Positions 1 to 5,549 are shown, counted from the stretch's first letter. The stretch: 5,700 nucleotides of DNA from Shewanella sp. (GCA_004195335.1 SDWK01000763.1:1-5700), one strand, 5' to 3'. Made by a program: numbers and translations. Notes: a model not told the origin generated them from the sequence alone.

Positions 1-2
1 CA

Positions 3-284
3 GTAGATGTCTCGAAGGCGGGTATCAGCAAAACAATTACGACCAGAAATCAAATTATTCAGGGGAAAAGCATCCAGTTAGTACTCGAAAATGGTCCCTT
101 TAAGCATCTGGTTGGTGAGTGGCGCTTTACTGAGCTGACCGAAGACGCCTGCAAAATTGATTTTAAGTTGAACTTTGAGTTTTCCAGTTCCTTGGTCGAT
201 TTGGCCTTCGGTAAAATTTTTAAAGAGTTGATGACTTCGATGGTGACAGCCTTTACCGGCAGAGCAAAAGTGATATATAGATAG
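3..284 (+). CDS. ratA: RatA family protein (START/COQ10-like), 3' part only
   Basis: This is the C-terminal 93 residues of a RatA/YfjG family protein; the start lies before the window. The open frame runs from base 3 to a TAG at 282-284. Visible family features are the stretch LENGPFKHLVGEWRF (residues 28-42 of the visible part), the ACKIDF strand, and the closing helix FGKIFKELMTSMVTAF, which together match the second half of the START/polyketide-cyclase-like fold. In E. coli RatA is described as a toxin that blocks 70S ribosome association. The same family is homologous to COQ10, a ubiquinone-binding chaperone, and a respiratory-quinone role is equally plausible here. The next gene is rnfH/ratB and the gene after that is bamE, as in many gammaproteobacteria, where smpB usually lies just upstream. 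Family assignment is firm; which physiological role applies is not decided by the sequence. Confidence 0.9.
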   Translation, partial: VDVSKAGISKTITTRNQIIQGKSIQLVLENGPFKHLVGEWRFTELTEDACKIDFKLNFEFSSSLVDLAFGKIFKELMTSMVTAFTGRAKVIYR

Positions 285-341
285 TTTCAAACTATGAGTT
301 AATCCCATAGAACACTACGATTTTTGAAGAGATGAAGGTTG

Positions 342-674
342 ATGAAGATAGAGCAAGAAAACTTTGCGGTAGAGGTTATATATGCCTTACCAACACAACA
401 AAAACGTATTCAGATTAAAGTAGCGCCAGGCACGACCTGCATCGAAGCAGTTAGACAGAGTGAGATTGCAGCCTTTTTCCCTGATATTGATCTCGATAGC
501 GTTAAGCTGGGGATTTTTAGCCGTTTAGTGAAGCATCACGAAGTGCTGGTGCCGGGGCAAAGGGTAGAGATATATCGTCCACTTATTGCCGATCCAAAAG
601 ATGTGCGGCGTAAACGAGCCGAGAAAGCTAAAGATGAGGGGCGGATAAATAAAAAGACAGGCGCAAAGATGTAA
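342..674 (+). CDS. rnfH: RnfH/RatB family protein (UPF0125, ubiquitin-like fold)
   Basis: A 110-residue small soluble protein of the RnfH/RatB (YfjF) family, predicted to have a beta-grasp, ubiquitin-like fold. Diagnostic stretches are VEVIYALP (residues 10-17), the loop VAPGTTCIEAV (27-37), KLGIFSRLV (55-63) and the signature GQRVEIYRPLIADPKDVRR (72-90), followed by a basic tail RKRAEKAKDEGRINKKTG typical of the family. No biochemical activity is firmly known. RatB was named as a possible partner of RatA, though it is not established as an antitoxin. It begins 57 bases after ratA on the same strand and is probably co-transcribed with it. The ATG at 342 is preferred; a TTG directly before it (339) is in frame and would add one residue. 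The purine-rich GAAGAG at 326-331 can serve either start. Confidence 0.9.
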   Translation: MKIEQENFAVEVIYALPTQQKRIQIKVAPGTTCIEAVRQSEIAAFFPDIDLDSVKLGIFSRLVKHHEVLVPGQRVEIYRPLIADPKDVRRKRAEKAKDEGRINKKTGAKM

Positions 675-685
675 TTAAAGCGTTG

Positions 686-715
686 AGGAGCCTGGGTCGT
701 AAAACCCAGGATCCT
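686..715. terminator. Hairpin between convergent rnfH and bamE
   Basis: Perfect 7-bp arms CCTGGGT (691-697) and ACCCAGG (704-710) enclose a six-base loop. The stem extends outward with AGGA/TCCT (686-689 / 712-715) across a single G-A mismatch. It sits 11 bases after the rnfH stop and 8 bases before the bamE stop, where a shared bidirectional terminator is expected. There is no clear run of T on either side, so it may be a weak intrinsic terminator or a 3'-end stabilising hairpin. Confidence 0.6.
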
Positions 716-723
716 ATCAGAGA

Positions 724-1239
724 CTATTCAAATTTCTTCTTAGCCTGTGCTTCCGGCTCAGACTCTTCAACCAAAGGTTTGCTATCCGGGCGTTGCTCAG
801 GGATCAAAGGCTCAGTACCTTCTTCGAGATCGGCTCCGACTCCAGTCATAGGTACGTCGGGTAGACGGCTCTGATCCAGTGGCGTATTAAAGTCTTCAGC
901 TAACTCATAATCGCCATCGACTTTTGTCAGTATCTCACCTTCAAAATGTATGATCAGCTCTTTATGTGTGATGCTGGCATCTCGTCCACTCTTATAATGG
1001 TATACATAGTACCAAGTGTCATCGGAGAAGCTGTCACGGAGTACCGGGCGTCCCAGAATGTATTCAACTTGCTCTTTGGTCATCTCAATACGCAGTTTTT
1101 CAACCTGTTGAGTTTCCATGTAGTTACCTTGCGGAATATCTGGCTTATAGATCAACCAGTCAAAAACGCTACAGGCACTGAGCGATAACGAGAGCGCAGC
1201 TGCGCCCAAAAGGGTAAGACTTTGCTTTTTAATTGTCAT
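724..1239 (-). CDS. bamE: Outer membrane assembly lipoprotein BamE (SmpA/OmlA)
   Basis: A 171-residue lipoprotein of the BAM complex, which folds and inserts beta-barrel proteins into the outer membrane. The N-terminus is a lipoprotein signal peptide: basic MTIKKQ, a hydrophobic core, then lipobox LSAC with the acylated Cys at residue 23. The +2 residue is Ser, consistent with outer-membrane sorting. The mature domain starts with YKPDIPQGNY (31-40), the conserved BamE segment, then KLRIEMTKEQVEYILGRP (about 49-66) and DTWYYVYHYKSG (about 74-85), matching the SmpA/OmlA fold. E. coli BamE is about 113 residues. Here the domain ends near residue 115 and is followed by about 55 residues rich in E, P, D and K, probably disordered. 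The start ATG (1239) has AGGAAG at 1251-1256, 11 bases upstream. It is transcribed towards rnfH. Confidence 0.95.
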   Translation of the reverse strand: MTIKKQSLTLLGAAALSLSLSACSVFDWLIYKPDIPQGNYMETQQVEKLRIEMTKEQVEYILGRPVLRDSFSDDTWYYVYHYKSGRDASITHKELIIHFEGEILTKVDGDYELAEDFNTPLDQSRLPDVPMTGVGADLEEGTEPLIPEQRPDSKPLVEESEPEAQAKKKFE

Positions 1240-1271
1240 TGAATACGCTACTTCCTAAAAATCTGCTGGCC

Positions 1272-1301
1272 ATCATACCCAAGCACTCCCTATGCTGACA
1301 A
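1272..1301 (-). promoter_or_regulatory. Probable sigma70 promoter of bamE
   Basis: Read on the minus strand there is a -35 hexamer TTGTCA (1296-1301) and a -10 hexamer TATGAT (1272-1277), each differing from consensus at one base, with an 18-base spacer. Transcription would begin near 1264, leaving a leader of about 25 bases that contains the AGGAAG ribosome binding site. Strand, distance and hexamers all fit bamE. It is predicted from pattern only. Confidence 0.6.
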
Positions 1302-1600
1302 GGGCTATCGGTACTCAGGTTCAATGAAAAGTCATTTGTTTTAAATAGATCGATTATCGTCGGCGAGTTTATGGCATTCAACCGGGCGTTAAGTTCGATC
1401 CTGTAGATTCGACCTTCAGAGTTAATTTTTGTTCCTTGAATTCTGCAAGATGGCTATTTAGCGTCAATATCGAGATGACATTTTTTGTGGCCATCGCCCG
1501 GTTATGTGCGGTCATGATATGTCGTATCGAGAAATAATCGTGTCTGAAAACCAGTCAAGTTAATGATTAACTCTTATATTGAATATGCCAGCAATAAATG

Positions 1601-1629
1601 CTCAAACTTGAGTAATATCAGAGTAATAT
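1601..1629. repeat. Palindrome plus tandem 9-mer direct repeats upstream of sonM
   Basis: CTCAA-AC-TTGAG (1601-1612) is a perfect short palindrome. It overlaps the first of two exact copies of GAGTAATAT (1610-1618 and 1621-1629), whose starts are 11 bases apart, about one helical turn. An eight-base match, GAGTAATA, recurs at 1724-1731. The arrangement looks like an operator for a helix-turn-helix regulator, but no specific regulator is recognised. Confidence 0.35.
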
Positions 1630-1766
1630 GTTTCAAATTATTTTAGGACTAATAACCGCTTGCAAAGTGTTGTGAAAGTTATGAGAATGTAGTTTAACAT
1701 TTGATAATTCAGCACAAGTACCCGAGTAATAAGATAAAATAATTAGAATAACCCCACCTCGATGGA

Positions 1767-2606
1767 ATGAATAGGATGACACCAGTGCCAATGGATAAGA
1801 AGCAAGAGAGCGCAAGAGGAACATTAGTATGCGTAGGCACGGGGCTTAATCTGGCAGGACAGATCAGCGTACTGAGCCGAAGTTATATCGAAAATGCCGA
1901 TGTGGTGTTCTCCTTGGTTCCCGATGGATTTGCACAGCACTGGCTGGAAACACTCAACGACGATGTGCGCAGCTTACAACCCTATTATGCTCAAGGCGAT
2001 GAGATAAAGAACCGCCGCGATACCTATGCGCAGATGGTTCAGGCCATACTGATTGAGGTTCGTCTGGGTAAAAAAGTCGTGTGTGCCCTCTATGGTCACC
2101 CCGGGGTATTTGCCTGTGTCTCTCACTTTTCGATAGCACAGGCGAGAGAGGAGGGCTACAGCGCCAAGATGGAGCCGGGGATCTCCGCCGAGGCGTGTCT
2201 TTGGGCCGACTTAGGGATCGATCCCGGTAACTCGGGCCATCAGAGCTTCGAGGCCAGTCAGTTTATGTTTTATCGGCATACGCCCGATCCGACGACGCAT
2301 CTGTTACTTTGGCAGATTGGGATAGCGGGTGAACATACCCTGACCCAATTCAGCACTTCATCGGATCGTCTGCAGATACTGGTCGAGCAGCTGAGTGAAT
2401 GGTATCCGCTGGATCATGAAATTGTGATCTATGAAGCCCCCAACTTGCCGATTCAGAGCCCGCGTATCGACAGACTCGCTTTGAAAGACCTGCCGTTTGC
2501 CGAGTTAACGCCTATCAGCACGCTGTTGATCCCGCCGAGTCGAGAGTTAGAGTTCAATACTGAAATTTTGGCCAAACTGGGGATTTCAGCAACCGATTTG
2601 GGGTAA
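1767..2606 (+). CDS. sonM: Split-borosin peptide backbone alpha-N-methyltransferase (SonM-like)
   Basis: A SAM-dependent enzyme of the tetrapyrrole (corrin/porphyrin) methylase fold that, in the borosin class of RiPPs, methylates backbone amide nitrogens of a peptide. Numbering from 1767 (279 residues): the N-terminal glycine loop LVCVGTGLNLAGQ is at 20-32, the SAM-site motif ALYGHPGVFACVSH at 107-120, and EPGISAEACLWADLGIDP at 136-153. The segment PYYAQGDEIKNRRDTYAQM (72-90) is the catalytic region. Y74, R83, Y87 and Y109 align, at an offset of 16, with Y58, R67, Y71 and Y93 of S. oneidensis SonM as I remember that sequence; all are retained. Similarity to SonM is very high from residue 18 to the C-terminus (LGISATDLG). 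There is no precursor domain fused to the C-terminus, so this is the split type acting in trans, and the precursor gene lies 180 bases downstream. The start is uncertain: in-frame ATGs at 1767, 1776 and 1791 all lack a strong ribosome binding site, and SonM starts near residue 17 of this frame. Confidence 0.93.
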   Translation: MNRMTPVPMDKKQESARGTLVCVGTGLNLAGQISVLSRSYIENADVVFSLVPDGFAQHWLETLNDDVRSLQPYYAQGDEIKNRRDTYAQMVQAILIEVRLGKKVVCALYGHPGVFACVSHFSIAQAREEGYSAKMEPGISAEACLWADLGIDPGNSGHQSFEASQFMFYRHTPDPTTHLLLWQIGIAGEHTLTQFSTSSDRLQILVEQLSEWYPLDHEIVIYEAPNLPIQSPRIDRLALKDLPFAELTPISTLLIPPSRELEFNTEILAKLGISATDLG

Positions 2607-2620
2607 AAAGAATGCACCTT

Positions 2621-2649
2621 CCAGCGTAAGCTTCTAAGCTAAGAGCTGG
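2621..2649 (+). promoter_or_regulatory. Stem-loop in the sonM-sonA intergenic leader
   Basis: Outer arms CCAGC (2621-2625) and GCTGG (2645-2649) and inner arms AGCTT (2629-2633) and AAGCT (2636-2640) can stack across a small internal loop 14 bases after the sonM stop. The inner loop would be only two bases unless the end pairs open. No T run follows, so it is not a classic terminator. It could partly terminate or protect the 3' end of sonM mRNA while sonA is expressed separately. The remaining leader to 2786 holds GTGC/GCAC arms (2722-2725, 2737-2740) and a repeated GTACG (2746-2750, 2761-2765); no convincing promoter was found. Confidence 0.35.
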
Positions 2650-2773
2650 TTGCCCCATTATTAATGATAAGAACAAAGCCTCATAGGGCAAAGCCAGTTT
2701 ACCGATAACAACAACCAAGATGTGCGCTAGCAAGATGCACTTTAAGTACGCTTTGAGATGGTACGTTTATAAA

Positions 2774-2780
2774 AAGGAGA
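2774..2780 (+). promoter_or_regulatory. Strong ribosome binding site of sonA
   Basis: AAGGAGA ends six bases before the ATG at 2787, an almost ideal Shine-Dalgarno sequence and spacing. It contrasts with the poor sites before sonM and before the cyclase gene, suggesting that the precursor peptide is made in excess of its methyltransferase. Confidence 0.8.
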
Positions 2781-2786
2781 GTATAG

Positions 2787-3005
2787 ATGTCAAATTTTAA
2801 TGATTTTTTCGAAAAGTTGGGTACCGATTCCGATCTGATGGATGCCTATAAGCAAGATCCTGAAGGTGTGATGAAGGCCAACGGTCTTACGGATGAAGAG
2901 ATAGCGACTGTGATGACCGGAGATACTAAGAAGATAAAATCACTGTCAGGGGAGAGCGTGGAAGCTAAAACCTATATGATTGTCAGTAGCCCTAAGAATA
3001 AATAG
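2787..3005 (+). CDS. sonA: Split-borosin precursor peptide (SonA-like)
   Basis: A 72-residue precursor, the substrate of the upstream methyltransferase. Residues 1 to about 52 form the helical borosin-binding domain: NFNDFFEKLGTDSDLMDAY (3-21), then DPEGVMKANGLTDEEI (24-39), then VMTGDTKKIKSLSG (42-55). This matches S. oneidensis SonA closely, as recalled, including the GLT(D/E)E, VMTGD and LSG stretches. The C-terminal segment ESVEAKTYMIVSSPKNK is the presumed core. SonA is methylated on Leu63 and Ile65 of SYLVIS; aligning Tyr with Tyr places Met64 and Val66 of TYMIVS at the equivalent positions. That these are the methylated residues is inference. The linker before the core appears one residue longer than in SonA. 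The start is fixed by the strong ribosome binding site at 2774-2780. There is no signal peptide and no visible tandem core. The gene ends 10 bases before the likely start of the cyclase gene. Confidence 0.93.
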   Translation: MSNFNDFFEKLGTDSDLMDAYKQDPEGVMKANGLTDEEIATVMTGDTKKIKSLSGESVEAKTYMIVSSPKNK

Positions 3006-3015
3006 AGCCTACTCA

Positions 3016-4842
3016 TTGTCTAATCTTGTAAGGTTTTTTGCCACCTTTATAATCATCACAGCTTTTTCACCGGCTGTGATGGCTATAACCGATGTCTACC
3101 AAGAGCGCTTAGATAAACTTGAGTTTGCGCTTAAATCAAACCCAGAGCTTGCGTTAACTCTTATCGATGAACTGGTATCCGAGCAAACGGAACTAACCTC
3201 TGAGCAACATTCTCGTTTGCTGGTCTTGCAGAGTGTACAGCAAATTTATAGTGCAAACTTTGAAGCTGTCATCACCACACTAAAACGGGCCGAGCGCTTA
3301 AACCCGCCTAAAACATTACTGAACTCTATCTATCTCTATCAGGCGAGTGCCTATTTAGGCCTACATGAGTATCAACAGGCCCTGGATGTGATGTCGAAAA
3401 ACCTCTCCAGAATAGAGGAGATAGAAGATACCGAGATCAAAATTAGCTCCTATCTGAGATTAGTTAACCTCTATTTAGATCTGCAAGCCTACAGTGAGAT
3501 GTCAAGGTATGCGGAGCTTGCACTGACGCTGAGTCACGGCAAGAGTGCCAAGAACGAGTGTTACTCGCTGCTTTACCTGGCGGTTGTCGAATTGAAAATA
3601 CAAAATCTGGAGATGGCCGAAAGCCGTTTTAAAAATAGCCGTGACTTTTGCCAGCTAAATAATTTACCCGTCATCGTCGCCATGTCTAACAAGGGGTTGG
3701 GCGATGTGGCAATAAAGCAGGGCAACTATGCGGTTGCGGAAAATCATCTGCTTCAGGCTTTGGAGGAGTATCGGCTTTTTAAATTTCAGATTGAAATGGA
3801 CAGTGTTCACTCTCTTCTCAGTGAGACCTACCTGGGATTACAGCAAACCGAAAAGGCACAAGAGTATGCCGGGTTAGTGATGGCGTTACCCGATAAGCCA
3901 GTCAACCTGAGTTTCAAGAAGATTGCGTCTAAGGTGTTGGCCGAGCTTGCCAATCAGCGTGGTGAGCATGCGCTCGCTTATCAATTCCTGAGCCAACATC
4001 AGAATATCACTCATACCCTGCTCGATGACACCAAGGCTAAGGCGCAGGCCTATCAGATGGCCAAGTTTGAAAACGGTGAGAAAGGCCGAGAGATTAACCT
4101 GCTAAACCATGAACGTGAGCTATATACCACACGAGAGCAGGTGAGAGAGTTGAAGCGGAATAACGACCGTATGGGATTGTTAATTGTGGGGGGTAGCTTT
4201 GTCCTCCTGGCTATGTTCTCCATTGCGATAACGGGTCAGAAACGTAAATATAAGAAGCTGGCTCAAAACGACCCGCTAACCGGGATCTTAAATCGTGGTA
4301 CGGCACAAAATATGGCGGAAAATCGTTATATTAAAGATATGTTTAAGTCACTCGAGTTCAGTGTGATCATGTTCGATGTGGATCACTTTAAACGTATTAA
4401 CGATAATTTTGGTCATGGCACCGGCGATTGGGTATTAAAACATGTCTGTGAAACTATCTTAAAAAATTGCCGTTCAAATGATATTTTTACCCGGTTCGGT
4501 GGTGAAGAGTTTGTGTTGTTTCTACCAGGAACTGATGCAGAAACCGCTGAGAAGGTCGCCGAGCAACATAGGCTTGCTATCGAAGCCATGGACAGCAAAT
4601 ATTCTGGCCGTGAATTTGCGCTCAGTGCCAGTTTTGGCGTGACGTCGAGTTCGAGTGCTGACTTGAGCCTGGATCCTTTGTTACACCGAGCCGATATCGC
4701 CATGAACTATTCTAAAGGAAATGGACTGAATCGCGTTACCGTATACACCCCCGAGATTGGACTCTCACGCTCGCCTGCTTATATTGTGAAGTCGGATGAA
4801 AGTCCGAGTGAGTTTGCCGAAAGAACTCAAATTGAAGGTTAA
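3016..4842 (+). CDS. TPR-containing GGDEF diguanylate cyclase, membrane-anchored
   Basis: A predicted diguanylate cyclase (2 GTP to c-di-GMP) with a periplasmic TPR sensor region. From the TTG at 3016 it is 608 residues. Residues 1-23 look like a signal peptide or first membrane anchor ending PAVMA. TPR-like helices occupy about 35-335, clearest at SAYLGLHEYQQAL (111-123), GDVAIKQGNYAVAENHLLQA (229-248), ETYLGLQQTEKAQEY (270-284) and ELANQRGEHALAYQFL (310-325). A charged, probably coiled-coil stretch follows (about 355-385), then a transmembrane helix at 386-406, then the cytoplasmic GGDEF domain (418-576). That domain has DPLTGILNR (419-427), FDVDHFKRIND (453-463; first Asp a metal ligand) and the active-site GGEEF (495-499). 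RSND (486-489), five residues before it, is an intact RxxD product-inhibition site. The start is uncertain: the frame opens at TTG 2980 inside sonA, but 3016 gives a clean signal peptide and has AGAG at 3004-3007. No ATG precedes the signal peptide. Probably co-transcribed with sonA. Confidence 0.9.
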   Translation: MSNLVRFFATFIIITAFSPAVMAITDVYQERLDKLEFALKSNPELALTLIDELVSEQTELTSEQHSRLLVLQSVQQIYSANFEAVITTLKRAERLNPPKTLLNSIYLYQASAYLGLHEYQQALDVMSKNLSRIEEIEDTEIKISSYLRLVNLYLDLQAYSEMSRYAELALTLSHGKSAKNECYSLLYLAVVELKIQNLEMAESRFKNSRDFCQLNNLPVIVAMSNKGLGDVAIKQGNYAVAENHLLQALEEYRLFKFQIEMDSVHSLLSETYLGLQQTEKAQEYAGLVMALPDKPVNLSFKKIASKVLAELANQRGEHALAYQFLSQHQNITHTLLDDTKAKAQAYQMAKFENGEKGREINLLNHERELYTTREQVRELKRNNDRMGLLIVGGSFVLLAMFSIAITGQKRKYKKLAQNDPLTGILNRGTAQNMAENRYIKDMFKSLEFSVIMFDVDHFKRINDNFGHGTGDWVLKHVCETILKNCRSNDIFTRFGGEEFVLFLPGTDAETAEKVAEQHRLAIEAMDSKYSGREFALSASFGVTSSSSADLSLDPLLHRADIAMNYSKGNGLNRVTVYTPEIGLSRSPAYIVKSDESPSEFAERTQIEG

Positions 4843-4905
4843 GAGTTAAGGCTAACGAGCGTTAAGCACGCCGAGAACGAGGGTAATTCACTGTGATAAC
4901 TCATA

Positions 4906-4946
4906 GGGGCAAAACATCGCGGCTAAAGCCGCTCCTACAGAGGTAA
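4906..4946 (-). repeat. REP-like element, full copy
   Basis: Arms GCGGC (4919-4923) and GCCGC (4928-4932) flank TAAA, followed by TCCTACAG. Read on the minus strand this is GTAGGAGCGGCTTTAGCCGC followed by GATGTTTTGCC: a GTAG head tetranucleotide and a palindromic stem, the layout of REP elements mobilised by RAYT (TnpA-REP) enzymes. The whole of GGGCAAAACATCGCGGCTAAAG is repeated about 200 bases later. It lies 63 bases after the cyclase stop and may stabilise or end that transcript. Confidence 0.8.
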
Positions 4947-5080
4947 CGGAGAGTTTATCTGTGCTTAGGGGATTGATGTTTGGTATTTGCCGGTTTTAGG
5001 CTTGTGGAATATCTGGAATGATTAGCTTGCATTAGTTCGATTTTATCTGCCATTCAGGTTTCTTGAAGCCATAAATAGTC

Positions 5081-5175
5081 GCCGCGATTAGCTAGAGACT
5101 ATGATGGGCAAAACATCGCGGCTAAAGCTGTTCCTACAGTTACCAACTAAAGCCGCTCCTACACTGGTAGCTGTA
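5081..5175. repeat. BIME-like cluster of REP copies
   Basis: A second REP copy (5107-5139) matches the first over GGGCAAAACATCGCGGCTAAAG and then diverges by two bases (GCTGTTCCTACAG), which weakens its stem. A third, partial copy CTAAAGCCGCTCCTACA lies at 5147-5163. An inverted fragment GCCGCGAT (5081-5088) faces ATCGCGGC (5115-5122), as in paired REPs of a BIME. TACAGTTACCA (5135-5145) and TGGTAGCTGTA (5165-5175) are inverted at 10 of 11 positions and would enclose the partial copy in a hairpin loop. Confidence 0.75.
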
Positions 5176-5331
5176 ACCCCTTATGCCAGTCGCTCCTTAA
5201 CCATCATCATTCTAAAAGCCATTTATTTTCGTTTTTTTTCATTTAAACCAATGTTTATTCGTATGTTGATCGACAAACACGCTGTAAATATTCCATTACC
5301 CATTATCGCCCTTTATTGCCTCCCACTGGCG

Positions 5332-5347
5332 TTAACGTAAACGTAAT
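5332..5347 (-). promoter_or_regulatory. Possible LiuR-type operator
   Basis: TTAACGTAAACGTAAT contains two ACGT cores around AA; its reverse complement ATTACGTTTACGTTAA resembles the MerR-family LiuR motif, as remembered, that controls branched-chain amino acid and fatty acid catabolism genes in Shewanella and relatives. There is no well-placed -35/-10 pair with the long spacer expected for MerR sites, so the assignment is tentative. Confidence 0.3.
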
Positions 5348-5411
5348 ATTAAAACGAGCGTATTAATTCGGTTGGCTTTTATGCGCGTATAATTAGTTGA
5401 AAAAACAGAGT

Positions 5412-5443
5412 GTTTTAAATTAACCTTAAGGTTAATTAAAAAC
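5412..5443. promoter_or_regulatory. 32-bp near-perfect AT-rich palindrome
   Basis: The central 20 bases (5418-5437), with core TTAACCTTAAGGTTAA, are a perfect palindrome. It extends to 32 bases from GTTTT to AAAAC with a single mismatched pair (5417/5438). It lies 18 bases after the TATAAT at 5388-5393. It may be an operator for a dimeric regulator or an RNA hairpin; no T run on the plus strand argues against a rightward intrinsic terminator. Confidence 0.5.
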
Positions 5444-5549
5444 GGAAACTATAGTTTACTTGCGCCCTACTTGCCTGATTTGCTGTAAGATTGTGTTTCC
5501 TACCTCTTATTATATTCCGTAATTAACTAACATGCTTGAGCTGTGGTTC

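Larger units (their letters stand above)
1240..1766. other. Non-coding stretch between divergent bamE and sonM
   Basis: No credible gene is visible here. The right-to-left part (1240-1301) is the bamE leader and promoter. The rest must contain the promoter of the sonM operon, but no convincing -35/-10 pair was found; TTGCAA at 1660-1665 with GAGAAT 17 bases later is the least bad candidate. Structure seen: a distant 9-bp inverted repeat (1380-1388 with 1495-1503), an 11-bp palindrome ATATTGAATAT (1576-1586), and a cluster of short repeats at 1601-1629. AT content rises towards sonM, especially over 1600-1750. Confidence 0.6.

Noticed and set aside
78..308. Minus-strand open frame of 76 codons
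   Set aside because: It lies antisense to the well-recognised RatA coding frame and has no family resemblance.
946..1188. Plus-strand open frame of 80 codons
   Set aside because: It is the antisense shadow of bamE, whose lipobox and conserved domain are clear on the other strand.
1391..1414. tRNA T-arm-like string (GTTCGATCC and GATTCGACC)
   Set aside because: No acceptor stem, anticodon arm or D-arm could be built around it.
1633..1824. Minus-strand open frame of 63 codons upstream of sonM
   Set aside because: It overlaps the sonM start, runs through AT-rich non-coding sequence, and shows no recognisable domain.
2661..2673. Fur-box-like sequence around TTAATGATAAGAA
   Set aside because: Only a fragment of the repeated Fur hexamer pattern is present.
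2768..2773. TATAAA as a -10 element for sonA
   Set aside because: It touches the Shine-Dalgarno sequence, so transcription would start at or beyond the ribosome binding site.
4413..4703. Minus-strand open frame of 96 codons
   Set aside because: It is antisense to the GGDEF catalytic domain.
5101..5340. Plus-strand open frame of 79 codons
   Set aside because: It starts inside a REP copy, has no ribosome binding site, and its translation has no recognisable domain.
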